From the NCBI GenBank assembly GCA_963843535.1, contig CAWJKU010000002.1, positions 496,001-560,000 on the forward strand: DNA of 64,000 nt. Direction: 5' to 3'. The notes under the pieces are model-generated. The model searched no databases. It saw only the letters and a program-made list of their open reading frames with translations, and was not told the origin of the DNA. The position numbers were made by a program, and so were the translations under genes. The stretch comes from CAVUNY01 sp963843535. Lineage in GTDB: Bacteria > Chloroflexota > Anaerolineae > Anaerolineales > Anaerolineaceae. Of the stretch, positions 26,327 to 34,902 are shown one piece after another (positions within the stretch are counted from its first letter, which is position 1; each line of letters begins with the position of its first letter).

Positions 26327-27052
26327 CTAAACGACCACCTCCGCGGGCACATGAAAATCTTTATTGCGCTCACGAATTTCGTCTGAAACGTTGAAATCCA
26401 GGTCGCTGCCCAGCATTTGACGGGCATAATTTTTCAAACTGCCATGCCATGAAGCCTGGTCGACCAAATAGATTCGGGCGCCGCCCAGCTCGTGCTGGTA
26501 TTCGGGCCAGGGTAGAGTCGGCTGCGCCATTTCCAATCCAGCCAGCCGCCAGCCGTTGTAGCTTTCAAAGGTCGACCACCACTGCTGCACTTTCAGCATT
26601 TCCATCGCATAATACGTTTTGACGTAATACATCGCCCATCCGATTCTGCCGCGCCGGGCGAACGCCATCGTGTGCAGGCTTATCGCGATTTTCTCATCCC
26701 TGACCCGGCCGTTCGCCAGGCCGACCCATTCACCGTCAATTAAACCCACAATATGGAATGGATCCTTGATCCGCTTGCGGATCCAGCCCAGTATTTCGCC
26801 ATACACCCGCACGCCCACGATATCATAAAAGTCATGGTCGACCTTCATGATCTTTTCCATATATTCCAGCATCTGCGGCGCATCCTCTTCGCGTGCGGCG
26901 CGCAAATACAGGATGCGACCGTCTTTAAGCGGTAGTGTAGCTTCGGGCCACGGAGGAAGGTTCATCGGCGGGGCTTGCAGCAGGCCTTCAATTTCTTGAA
27001 CGTCAATCGTGATCTGCGGAGCAGATACTTTCTCAGGAGGTTCTATTCTCAT
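26327..27052 (-). CDS. Protein of unclear function, GNAT-like; paralogue of the 32195 gene
   Basis: The 241-residue protein is about half identical by eye to the one at 32195. Shared blocks are LKDGR near residue 44, a REEDAPQMLEYME-type helix, VDHDFYDIVG, YGEILGW, VGLIDGEWVGLANGR, ISLHTMA, RRGRIGWAMYY, and a C-terminal YQHELGGARIY. The KDGR-LYLRAAREED start, the hydrophobic central strands and the RxGRIGxAM loop recall a GNAT acyltransferase fold, but the acetyl-CoA motif is not clear. Each copy lies in the same island as one Mo hydroxylase and one cyclase hydrolase, so a shared pathway role is likely. Its promoter is at 27126-27154. Confidence 0.7.
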   Translation of the reverse strand: MRIEPPEKVSAPQITIDVQEIEGLLQAPPMNLPPWPEATLPLKDGRILYLRAAREEDAPQMLEYMEKIMKVDHDFYDIVGVRVYGEILGWIRKRIKDPFHIVGLIDGEWVGLANGRVRDEKIAISLHTMAFARRGRIGWAMYYVKTYYAMEMLKVQQWWSTFESYNGWRLAGLEMAQPTLPWPEYQHELGGARIYLVDQASWHGSLKNYARQMLGSDLDFNVSDEIRERNKDFHVPAEVVV

Positions 27053-27125
27053 CGCGTTTTCCTTTAGTAAGTGTAAGATTTGAACTTTCAGGCATTAGCC
27101 CGAAATTAATAAAATAGCCGAAATA

Positions 27126-27154
27126 AGTGTAGCAAATGGCAGAATTGATGTCAA
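27126..27154 (-). promoter_or_regulatory. Sigma70-type promoter for the 26327 gene
   Basis: On the minus strand TTGACA (27154-27149) and TACACT (27131-27126) have a 17-base spacer. The -35 region continues TTGACATCAA, identical to that of the fdrA promoter, suggesting related promoters. Confidence 0.7.
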
Positions 27155-27199
27155 TGTATTTCAATAAGCGGTGACATTCATTGGTCGACAATAGTGAAT

Positions 27200-27210
27200 T
27201 TGTCATACAA
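27200..27210. promoter_or_regulatory. Candidate operator B, TTGTCATACAA
   Basis: TTGT and ACAA are inverted arms around CAT, a geometry used by GntR/FCD regulators. The 12-base string TTGTCATACAAT recurs exactly at 27313. It lies in the 363-base divergent region between 27052 and 27416, upstream of the minus-strand promoter. Confidence 0.5.
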
Positions 27211-27279
27211 TTGGTCTTTTTGACATAAAAAATCTGGCGTCAAGGAAAAATGCTCAGAAAATCAGTGACAAAAATTCTC

Positions 27280-27307
27280 TTGTAATCTTTTTTTTCTATG
27301 CTATTAT
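27280..27307 (+). promoter_or_regulatory. Promoter for the second Mo-hydroxylase operon
   Basis: TTGTAA (27280-27285) and TATTAT (27302-27307) are separated by 16 bases. The predicted start of transcription falls at the operator-like box at 27313, which suits repression. It would drive the genes from 27416 to 32920. Confidence 0.55.
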
Positions 27308-27312
27308 TTTAG

Positions 27313-27323
27313 TTGTCATACAA
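27313..27323. promoter_or_regulatory. Candidate operator C, TTGTCATACAA
   Basis: This is an exact copy of operator B, placed just after the -10 element at 27302-27307. A repressor bound here would block the promoter. No GntR-type gene is in the window. Confidence 0.5.
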
Positions 27324-27415
27324 TACCCCATTTCCAAGGCTTGCATCAAGGTTGCTGCTTGCCTAAAAAAAAATCTCATCCAAAACGCCTATTCTGAAGA
27401 GAGGAATGCGCAAGT

Positions 27416-28309
27416 ATGATTAATCCTCACCCTGGTCTTCCTGAATTTGATTATGTCAGGTTCACATCACTGGAAGATGCCAGCCGATTTCTGGCTGAAC
27501 ATGCTGGCGAAGCCCGTCCTTTTTCGGGCGGAACAGATACGTTCGTTCGCATGCGTGATGGTTTTTGGAAAGATAAATATCTGGTCGATGTAAAGGCTCT
27601 CAAAGAAACCCAGGAATTTACTTTTCACCCTGATAATGGCTTGCTTATCGGTGCAGCAGTATCCATGAACCGGGTTATCTCCCATCCGGATATCCAAAAG
27701 TTTTACCCAACCCTGGTTGAAGCAGCGCATACTGTCGCCAGTTACCAGCTGCGCAGCCGAGCTACGGTGATCGGCAATATATGCAATGCATCTCCCGCAG
27801 GAGATACAATTGGCGCCTGTCTGGTTTACCAGGGCGTGATTCACATCCATGGCGTTAATGGACAGCGGGATGAGCCTCTAGCGACATTCTTTAAAGGCCC
27901 CGGCAAATCGACATTAAAAGCTGGGGATATCGTCACTTCCATCAGCCTGCCGGTGCCCCCTAAGAACCACGCCGGGCGTTATCTGAAAGTAAACCGCAAC
28001 CTGGTTGGAGACCTGGCGATTGTCGGCGTGACCGCGATGGGATTTCCCGATCCTTCGGCAAAATCCGGCTACCGTTTTCGGGTCGTGCTGGCTTCTGTGG
28101 CTCCCATCCCACAAATTCCAACTCCGACAGAAAATATCCTGGCTGAACAGCCCATCACAGATGAAACCATCGCCATGGCAGCCCAGGCCGCCATGGATGC
28201 ATGCAGCCCGATTGATGATGTTCGCGGCACTGCCCGCTACCGTAAATACATGGTACGCAATATGACCCGGCAGGCAGTAACCGATGTCTGGAACCGGATT
28301 CGCAGGTAA
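27416..28309 (+). CDS. Molybdenum hydroxylase FAD subunit (XdhB/CoxM family)
   Basis: The 297-residue subunit has the FAD_binding_5 pattern: ARPFSGGTDTFVRMRDG near residue 36, LLIGAAVSMNRV, and LRSRATVIGNICNASPAGDTI, the second FAD contact. The C-terminal CO-dehydrogenase flavoprotein domain (about residues 185-290) is intact. It is the first gene of a B-C-A operon with its own promoter at 27280. The complete frame contrasts with its broken homologue at 20226. Confidence 0.94.
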   Translation: MINPHPGLPEFDYVRFTSLEDASRFLAEHAGEARPFSGGTDTFVRMRDGFWKDKYLVDVKALKETQEFTFHPDNGLLIGAAVSMNRVISHPDIQKFYPTLVEAAHTVASYQLRSRATVIGNICNASPAGDTIGACLVYQGVIHIHGVNGQRDEPLATFFKGPGKSTLKAGDIVTSISLPVPPKNHAGRYLKVNRNLVGDLAIVGVTAMGFPDPSAKSGYRFRVVLASVAPIPQIPTPTENILAEQPITDETIAMAAQAAMDACSPIDDVRGTARYRKYMVRNMTRQAVTDVWNRIRR

Positions 28310-28327
28310 ACAGGGTCGGAGGAAAAA

Positions 28328-28816
28328 ATGGCGTTTCACAAAATCACACTAAAAGTGAATGGGACAGTTGAGCAGGTGAATGTTCCTTCTCAGATGACTT
28401 TATTACAAATGCTGCGCGAACAGCTGGCATTAACCGGCACAAAAAACGGTTGTACAGCCGGCGAATGCGGTGCCTGCACGGTGTTAATGAATGGCGAGCC
28501 CGTCAACAGCTGCCTGGTTCTGGCTGCTGAATGCGAGGGAGCAGAAATTACCACGGTGGAGGGGCTCGCGAAAGATGGGCAGCTCGATATCGTTCAAAAG
28601 ACAATTATTGAAACAGGCGGCGTTCAGTGTGGCTTTTGTACTCCAGGCATGTTGATCATGACCCGGAACCTGCTCGACCGCAACCCGCACCCAACTGAGC
28701 TTGAAATCAGGGACACGCTGTCGGGTAACCTCTGCCGCTGTACAGGCTATGCCCGCATTATAGAAGCAGTCGAAAAGGCTGCCGATGCTCAGGCGCTTGC
28801 CGCCGCCCAGGCTTAA
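28328..28816 (+). CDS. Molybdenum hydroxylase 2Fe-2S subunit (XdhC/CoxS family)
   Basis: The 162-residue protein shows both cluster motifs: CTAGECGACTVLMNG with the later NSC in the N-terminal domain, and CGFCTPGMLI and GNLCRCTGYARI in the C-terminal one. It lies 18 bases after the FAD subunit and 14 bases before the Mo subunit. It relays electrons between them. Confidence 0.96.
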   Translation: MAFHKITLKVNGTVEQVNVPSQMTLLQMLREQLALTGTKNGCTAGECGACTVLMNGEPVNSCLVLAAECEGAEITTVEGLAKDGQLDIVQKTIIETGGVQCGFCTPGMLIMTRNLLDRNPHPTELEIRDTLSGNLCRCTGYARIIEAVEKAADAQALAAAQA

Positions 28817-28830
28817 AGGAGGGTTCAGCG

Positions 28831-31188
28831 ATGGTTATGACAAAAGCCAAAAATAAAAAGGCCGGACCAGTCGGGACCAGCGTTCAGCGGGTCGATGTTC
28901 TTGAAAAAGTAACCGGCGCTGCGATTTATACGGACGATCTCCAATTTGGAAATGGCCTGTTATATGCCCGGGCAAAACGCAGCCCTTACCCTCATGCCTT
29001 AATAAAGAAGATAGATGTCAGCAAAGCAAAGGCGCTGCCGGGGGTAAAAGTTGTCGTCACCGGAGCAGACTTTCCGGAAAGAATGGGTTTGTATCTGAAG
29101 GATAAAACCATTTTCGCCACTGACCGGGTGCGTTTTGTGGGCGAAGCCGTGGCCGCGTTAGCTGCTGTTTCTGAAGAGATTGCTGAAAAAGCTCTGGAAT
29201 TGATCGAAATCGAGTACGAACCGCTGCCTGCCGTATTTGATCCGGTCTTCGGCGCTTCTCCCGAAGCCCCCTTACTCCACCCCGACATGGCCCAATATGA
29301 ACGGCCAAACTTCATCTTCCCGGTGGACGGCACGAATATATCCAACCACTTTAAGGTTCGCAAGGGAAACACAGAAGAGGCCTTCAAACAGTGCGCCGCA
29401 ATCGTGGAGCACACCTTCCACATTCCCCAGGTCCAGCATGTGCCGATCGAGACGCACATTGCTGTCGCCCAACAGGACGACAAGGGCAATATCACTTTAT
29501 GGGCCTCATCTCAGAGTCCGTTCGCCCAACGCAATTTACTGGCAAAAGCACTGCATAAATCCGAAAGCCAGATCCGCGTGATTGCGCCATTTGTCGGCGG
29601 TGGTTTCGGCAGCAAAGCCGGTGTGACAATGGAAAACATTCCCGTTGCCCTCGCCACGAAAGCCAAAGGCCGACCGGTAAAGTTCCGCCTGACCCGCGAA
29701 GAAGAATTTTATACCAATTTCGTGCGCCAGGGATTGGTGATCAAGCTTAAAGCCGGCTGTGATGCCGAAGGCCGTTTGCTGGCTTTGGATAACTCGATGC
29801 ATTGGGATGGCGGCGCCAGCACCGAATACGGCGTGAATGTCACCCGCGCCGGCGGATATTCTGGAACAGGACCTTTCGATATTCCCAATGTGACCATTAA
29901 TTCAATGTGCGTTTATACCAACCATCCCATCGGCGGCGCCTATCGCGGTTTTGGCATGTCAGAGCTGCATACCGGTATCGGCCAGGTGATGGATATGCTG
30001 GCCGAAAAAATCGGTATGGATAAGGTCGACTTCCTCAAGCTGAACTGCGTGCAAAAGGGCGACCTCCTGGCTACCGGGATGACTATCCACGATGTGGGTA
30101 TCAAAGACTGCATTGAAAAAGTGGCCGCTTCCATTAACTGGGGGGCCAAGGAAGAACCGACAGCCCCGCACCGCGTCAGAGGAAAAGGGCTGGCTATCGC
30201 CTGGAAAGCTCCCGCGATGCCGCCAAACGCCGGCTCGAGCGCCATTGTGAAACTCAACGAAGACGGCACGGTCAAAGTCTCTATCGGTGGTCAGGAAATC
30301 GGTCAGGGCACATTCACTGCCATGGCTCAAATCGCCGCCGAAGAATTAGGTGTTCCGGTGGATTGGGTGCACGTGGAAGGGCCGATCGATACTGCCTTCA
30401 GCCCGTATGAATGGCAAACGGTCGCCAGCCGCCTGACCTGGTCGATGGGTAACGCTGTAAAAAATGCCTCGGCTGATGCGCGGACGAAGATCTTGAAGAT
30501 GGTGGCCGAAGCATGGAACCAGGATATCGAGAATCTGGATATCAAAGACGGCTATGTGGTTTCGTATGAGACAGAAGATCAAATTTCGCTGAAGAATATC
30601 GTCATTTACGGCATTGCCAAACCGAACGATCAGGGATGGGTCGGCGGCCCGATCGTGGGGTCGGGTAATTTCATGCCGTCTTATGTCACCGGGTTGGACA
30701 AAGACACAGGCCAGGGAGACCGCGCTGTGGTGCACTATACCACCGGCGCCCAAGCGCTGGACATCGAAGTTGACCTCGACACAGGCCGGATTTATATTTT
30801 GAAAGCTGCCTCGGCCTTTGACGTGGGTAAAGCCATCAATCCTGACCTGGTGAAAGCTCAGATCGAGGGCGGCTTTATTCAGGGTTTGAGTTCCGCGATT
30901 TTTGAGGAAATGCGCCTGCGCAACGGCGTGATGACCAATCCCAGCTTTGTGGATTACCGCATTGCGACCTCCGCGGACATCCCCGAAAAGATTGATCCGA
31001 TGATCGTCGAACACGCACAAGACGACGGCCCGTTCGGTGCGCGCGGGATTGGCGAACACCCCATGGTGCCAACCATCGCTGCCCTGGCTAATGCCATCCA
31101 TGATGCCATCGGCATTCGCGTCACCGACCCACCTTTCTCCGCTGAGAAATTGTACCTGGCGATGCTGGATGCCGGTATCGTTCATTAA
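28831..31188 (+). CDS. Molybdenum hydroxylase large (Mo-cofactor) subunit, XdhA family
   Basis: The 785-residue subunit begins with GTSVQRVDVLEKVTGAAIYTDD. It has GGGFGSK, GGAYRGFGMSE at the substrate-channel loop, IGGQEIGQGTFT and ARGIGEHPMVPT with the catalytic glutamate. The AYRGFG loop is the xanthine-dehydrogenase-like form and differs from VRGAGR in the other island enzyme, so the two probably act on different substrates or positions. GGAGGG precedes ATG 28831. The next gene is a single-domain cyclase hydrolase. Maturation factors of the XdhC-chaperone or CoxF type are not seen in the window. Confidence 0.94.
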   Translation: MVMTKAKNKKAGPVGTSVQRVDVLEKVTGAAIYTDDLQFGNGLLYARAKRSPYPHALIKKIDVSKAKALPGVKVVVTGADFPERMGLYLKDKTIFATDRVRFVGEAVAALAAVSEEIAEKALELIEIEYEPLPAVFDPVFGASPEAPLLHPDMAQYERPNFIFPVDGTNISNHFKVRKGNTEEAFKQCAAIVEHTFHIPQVQHVPIETHIAVAQQDDKGNITLWASSQSPFAQRNLLAKALHKSESQIRVIAPFVGGGFGSKAGVTMENIPVALATKAKGRPVKFRLTREEEFYTNFVRQGLVIKLKAGCDAEGRLLALDNSMHWDGGASTEYGVNVTRAGGYSGTGPFDIPNVTINSMCVYTNHPIGGAYRGFGMSELHTGIGQVMDMLAEKIGMDKVDFLKLNCVQKGDLLATGMTIHDVGIKDCIEKVAASINWGAKEEPTAPHRVRGKGLAIAWKAPAMPPNAGSSAIVKLNEDGTVKVSIGGQEIGQGTFTAMAQIAAEELGVPVDWVHVEGPIDTAFSPYEWQTVASRLTWSMGNAVKNASADARTKILKMVAEAWNQDIENLDIKDGYVVSYETEDQISLKNIVIYGIAKPNDQGWVGGPIVGSGNFMPSYVTGLDKDTGQGDRAVVHYTTGAQALDIEVDLDTGRIYILKAASAFDVGKAINPDLVKAQIEGGFIQGLSSAIFEEMRLRNGVMTNPSFVDYRIATSADIPEKIDPMIVEHAQDDGPFGARGIGEHPMVPTIAALANAIHDAIGIRVTDPPFSAEKLYLAMLDAGIVH

Positions 31189-31222
31189 ATAAACACATTT
31201 CAAAATTAGCTGGAGGTTAAAG

Positions 31223-32104
31223 ATGAAACTGATTGATCTGACGATCCCTTTGGGAATTGCTACCCCGCCGTGGCCTACATATGAACCGCTGCAAATCAAG
31301 TACTTCAAACGCCTGGCGCCAAACGGCGCAAACGGGCAGCTTCTGACCCATTCAAACCATCTGGGCACGCATCTGGATGGAGAGATCCATTTCTATACCG
31401 CCGGAAAAGATATCGCCTCGCTGGATATGGATTACCTGGTGCATGAGGCTGCCGTAGTCGACCTGAGCGACGTATGTGGCGATTACGACGTCTACACCAG
31501 TAAGATGATCGAAGAACGGGTAGAAGTTAAAGAAGGCGATATCCTGGTTATCCACACCGGTTACCATCATTTTGGCTGGGATATGCCAACCGCCGATGAA
31601 ATCCGCTACATGGTCAAGCACCCCGGTCCGGATCGCGAGTTTGCCCTATGGGCTCAGAAGAAAAAACTGCGCTGGATCGCCGTAGACTGCGGTTCTGCCG
31701 ATCACCCGATGAACACGATTATCCGCACCTGGATGCCGCGCCAGGCCAAAGAAGCTGAAAAGGTGTTCCAGAAGAAATTTGGCCAGAGTCTGGAACAGTT
31801 CTTCGATGACAGCAAATATCAATTGATGCACATCGAAATGTTCCCGGAAGGTATTATCCACGCTGAATGCTTCGGTGGAGAATTAGATTTGCTCTTGAAC
31901 CGGCGGGTTAAAGTGGGCTTCTTCCCCTGGCGCTTCGTGGACGGTGAATCATGCATCGGACGCGCCGTGGCTTTCGTCGAAGACGATGAATACGAACAGT
32001 TGATGGCGAAGAAAGCTGGCATGTCTAAAACTAAATTCGGCGATGCTTTCAACCCCAAGCACGTGGAGAGCCTGAATAAATTGAGCAAGGCAAACCTGGC
32101 TTGA
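31223..32104 (+). CDS. Cyclase-family (PF04199-type) metal-dependent hydrolase
   Basis: The 293-residue protein is a single cyclase/KynB-type domain with all metal ligands: H46, H50, D52 and H56 in HLGTHLDGEIH. Later blocks HTGYHHFGWD, VKHPGP and VDCGSADHPMNT match both halves of the tandem protein at 21197. Relatives open the ring of isatin or remove N-formyl groups. Placed right after the Mo subunit, it is well suited to hydrolyse the ring of a hydroxylated heterocycle. The C-terminal 40 residues extend past the tandem copies' domain ends. Confidence 0.9.
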   Translation: MKLIDLTIPLGIATPPWPTYEPLQIKYFKRLAPNGANGQLLTHSNHLGTHLDGEIHFYTAGKDIASLDMDYLVHEAAVVDLSDVCGDYDVYTSKMIEERVEVKEGDILVIHTGYHHFGWDMPTADEIRYMVKHPGPDREFALWAQKKKLRWIAVDCGSADHPMNTIIRTWMPRQAKEAEKVFQKKFGQSLEQFFDDSKYQLMHIEMFPEGIIHAECFGGELDLLLNRRVKVGFFPWRFVDGESCIGRAVAFVEDDEYEQLMAKKAGMSKTKFGDAFNPKHVESLNKLSKANLA

Positions 32105-32118
32105 GTCTGGTGAAGGCA

Positions 32119-32159
32119 AGGACCGGTCTTCTACTAGAAGATCACCGGACCGTGTTTTT
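32119..32159 (+). terminator. Probable terminator between the cyclase and the 32195 gene
   Basis: GGACCGGT and ACCGGACC arms surround an inner CTTCTACTAGAAG palindrome, with GTTTTTG after the stem. It lies in the 90-base gap, so the downstream gene may be reduced relative to the hydroxylase genes. Confidence 0.5.
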
Positions 32160-32194
32160 GAAAACAAATACTTGATCCCCAAAAAGGAGTAAGA

Positions 32195-32920
32195 ATGAAG
32201 TTCGATTTACCTACCAAAGCATCACAAGAAGTATTGCAGATCGATGCTCGTGAAGTCGAAGCAGTGCTGCAAGGACCGTCGCTTAAACTAAAACCCTGGC
32301 CAGGCGCCACGGTTGAGCTGAAGGACGGTCGGAAATTATTCATCCGCGAGGCCCGTCTGGACGAGGTGCCCGCGATGTTAGGTTATGTCAAACGGTTCCT
32401 GGATGTCGACCATGATTTCTATGATATTGTCGGCGCACGGGTCTACTCGGAAATTTTGGGCTGGTACCGTAAGCGGTTGAAAGACCCTTATACCCTGGTC
32501 GGTTTGATCGACGGTCTATGGGCGGGATTTGCCAACGGTCGCCTGATGAGTGAGGAAATCAACATCTCACTGCATACCATGGCCCTCGTTCGCGGCGGGC
32601 GCATTGGTGCTGCCATGTATTATGCCAAAGCCTACTACGGGTTCGAATTCCTGGGCAGCAAGGAATGGTGGGCAACCTATGAGTCTTACAACGGCTGGAT
32701 GCGCTGGGGACTCGGCATGGCTCAACCTTCTTACCCCTGGCCAGATGTTCAGCATGAGTTGGGCGGCGCAAAAGTGTACTACGTTACTAAGAAATATTGG
32801 GATCAGCAAGTCAAAAATTACGTAAGGGAAATGGTCGGCGCGGACTTGAATTTTGAAGTACCCGATGAAATCCGCAAAGCCAATGAGGTGATGCGCGTTC
32901 CCGACGATATTCTCGTATAA
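32195..32920 (+). CDS. Protein of unclear function, GNAT-like; paralogue of the 26327 gene
   Basis: This 241-residue protein has the same length as its paralogue and shares VDHDFYDIVG, YSEILGWYRKR, VGLIDGLWAGFANGR, ISLHTMALVRGGRIG and YESYNGW. Tryptophan- and tyrosine-rich blocks (KEWWATYESYNGW, YPWPDVQHELGG) are the best conserved parts and may form the active site or a dimer face. It follows the cyclase gene and ends the plus-strand operon. The family is not one I can name; GNAT is a guess from the KLFIREARLDEV start and the strand pattern. AAGGAG precedes the ATG. Confidence 0.72.
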   Translation: MKFDLPTKASQEVLQIDAREVEAVLQGPSLKLKPWPGATVELKDGRKLFIREARLDEVPAMLGYVKRFLDVDHDFYDIVGARVYSEILGWYRKRLKDPYTLVGLIDGLWAGFANGRLMSEEINISLHTMALVRGGRIGAAMYYAKAYYGFEFLGSKEWWATYESYNGWMRWGLGMAQPSYPWPDVQHELGGAKVYYVTKKYWDQQVKNYVREMVGADLNFEVPDEIRKANEVMRVPDDILV

Positions 32921-32938
32921 CCTACCTTCATTCTTACC

Positions 32939-32967
32939 TGGGGCTGCTTTCTGGCAGCCCTTTTTTT
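32939..32967 (+). terminator. Rho-independent terminator ending the plus-strand island operon
   Basis: GGGGCTGC and GGCAGCCC form a compact stem followed by TTTTTTT. It lies between converging genes at 32920 and 32966. Confidence 0.88.
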
Positions 32968-33904
32968 AACCTTGAAAAAATGCCATCGCGATTCCCAGCA
33001 GCGTATCGCCCCCCGAACTGCTCCCATAATCCAACAGGTATCTGGCACAATCTGCTTCAGGCAGCCTGCCCCAGAGAATGCCATCCAGGGCAGAGACCAG
33101 GCGCTCGTCTGCCTGTCCTTCCAGCGCGCAAATGATCAAATTCGCCGCCAGGGTGGTCGTTTTTTGCCGCGCCGCCTGGAATAGGCTTGCCGATTGCTCC
33201 TCGACTACACGAAATAGCGCCGATATTTTCGAGAGCGCCCGCAGCCCTAACACCAATCCAATCACAAAATCGTCTCCCGAAGGCGTTAGACCGGTTCCTC
33301 GTCCCAATAACGGGGCCGTTCGCAAGATGAATTCTGCTCCATTCTCAGCATGCAGACCATCTGCCAGGTGCTGCAGGTCTTTTTCTACTTCCTTTAATTC
33401 TTCTCCATTAGCCGCCTGGGTTTCCAAACCCGCCCATCGCGGGAGCAATTCGTTCCAACCTTTGCCCCTTCCCCCTTCCAGCACAATGCGTGCGGTATTT
33501 ACCAGACGTTTACGCACATCTGCCAGCGCATTTTCATTTACCGGGCGCACAGCGGCTTCCCAGGCTGGGACGCCGCCCGTACGGATGCTTATGTTTTCGG
33601 CCTCAAAAAGTATGCGGTCGGGATAGAGCTTCGCCGTGCTGCGGTGATGCAGACGGTCGAAGGGTTGAGGGTGGCGGCGCTGTTCTTTCCAAATATTACG
33701 ATCCTGGCGGCTATCATGTAAGGCAAGTTGAAGATTGGCTGTCAACGGTCCGCGCCAGGTTTCATAGGACAGGAAAAAAACTTGCGCATCAGGGGTATTG
33801 CAGAACACCCCGCGCGATGTCAGCCCCATCACCGAGGCTGGCCCTCTCCCGTGAATGATGCGTAAAGCGGTCTTGCCAGCCGCGGTAAGGGTGTAATCGC
33901 TCAT
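32966..33904 (-). CDS. DUF2877 protein, YlbF/AllH-like (carbamoyltransferase complex subunit)
   Basis: The 312-residue protein carries the DUF2877 hallmark GRGTGLTPSGDDFVIGLVLG at about residues 205-225 and a C-terminal GSSSGGDTLLGIAMAF. The family member in E. coli, YlbF (AllH), is the third part of oxamate carbamoyltransferase with FdrA and YlbE. Here it is the last gene of another operon (URO-D, FAH, epimerase, DUF2877) on the same strand as fdrA, overlapping the epimerase gene by four bases. Its presence completes the set within 12 kb. Confidence 0.85.
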   Translation of the reverse strand: MSDYTLTAAGKTALRIIHGRGPASVMGLTSRGVFCNTPDAQVFFLSYETWRGPLTANLQLALHDSRQDRNIWKEQRRHPQPFDRLHHRSTAKLYPDRILFEAENISIRTGGVPAWEAAVRPVNENALADVRKRLVNTARIVLEGGRGKGWNELLPRWAGLETQAANGEELKEVEKDLQHLADGLHAENGAEFILRTAPLLGRGTGLTPSGDDFVIGLVLGLRALSKISALFRVVEEQSASLFQAARQKTTTLAANLIICALEGQADERLVSALDGILWGRLPEADCARYLLDYGSSSGGDTLLGIAMAFFQG

Positions 33905-34881
33905 TCAGGAATTTGGTCGGATCGGATAATGCCTGCTTGCAGCGCCTTGTTGAAATGCGCGATCGTCATCCGGATGCCAGCTTCCAGGGAGGTATTCGGC
34001 AGGTCTGGAATGCTGGATTTCAGCCTGCTATCATCCATGCCGTCTGGCAGGGGTAAATGGTTTGCTGAATAGCTGATCTGCCCGCGAGACTCGGGCGCCA
34101 CGCGGTGAATCGTCTCCACGATTTCTGATATTTCGGCGATCTGCCCGCTGACGTTGTAGACTTCGGCGCCGTCAAGCGCCATCTGGCTCGCGCGAATAAA
34201 AGTTTTGGCTACGTCATCCACATAATTGAGCCCGCAGCGACCAGAGAATGAGATGCGGTAGGCCTTACCAGCAGCCGCAGCCAGCATAGCCCAGGTCGGA
34301 CCAGAGGTCATTCCCTGGTCGCGTCCTGGACCGTAGACGACATAAGGCCGTAAACCGATTGAAGAGATCCCATAATCCCACCAAAAAACCCTGGCTGTGC
34401 CTTCATTGGCCTGTTTAAACACCCCGTAGAGTGTTCTGGGGCGAGGCGCTGACTCATCTGTTACCAGCCCTTCTGGGTACTCTTCACTTAAGCCAAAAAC
34501 GCCTATACTGCTAGCGTAAGCCAGGTGGCTGATTCCGGCCCGCCGCGCGCTTTCAAAAATATTTACCGTTCCCGTGACGTTCACATTCGCGCCCAGTGTT
34601 GGATTAGCCTTACAAAAAGGGACCTGCAGCGCCGCAAGGTGAATTATCCGGGTGATACCCTGCTCTTTTACCGTTTTCTCAACCAGGCTCAAGTCAGTGA
34701 TGTCGCCTTGCACTCGCACCAACCGGTTCAACTCCGCATCATCCAGGATCAATCTTAAGCGGTGGTCATCCTGCGAAGCGTCAAACGCAACCGCATCAGC
34801 TCCATCCTGTAGTAGATTGCGCACAACCCAGGCGCCAATACAGCCCATCGCTCCTGTTACCAGATATCGTTGTGGATCCAT
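33901..34881 (-). CDS. NAD-dependent epimerase/dehydratase (extended SDR)
   Basis: The 326-residue protein starts with the Rossmann motif LVTGAMGCIGAWVVRNL. It has HLAALQVPFCK and YASSIGVFG with the catalytic region, then YGVFKQANEGTARVFW, which holds the YxxxK pair, and LRPYVVYGPGRDQG. This is a typical sugar-nucleotide or aldol-type extended SDR. Its place between the FAH-type and DUF2877 genes suggests a catabolic role rather than cell-surface sugar work, but the substrate cannot be told. Confidence 0.88.
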   Translation of the reverse strand: MDPQRYLVTGAMGCIGAWVVRNLLQDGADAVAFDASQDDHRLRLILDDAELNRLVRVQGDITDLSLVEKTVKEQGITRIIHLAALQVPFCKANPTLGANVNVTGTVNIFESARRAGISHLAYASSIGVFGLSEEYPEGLVTDESAPRPRTLYGVFKQANEGTARVFWWDYGISSIGLRPYVVYGPGRDQGMTSGPTWAMLAAAAGKAYRISFSGRCGLNYVDDVAKTFIRASQMALDGAEVYNVSGQIAEISEIVETIHRVAPESRGQISYSANHLPLPDGMDDSRLKSSIPDLPNTSLEAGIRMTIAHFNKALQAGIIRSDQIPE

Positions 34882-34902
34882 GAGGTTATAGAACTCCTGA
34901 TG

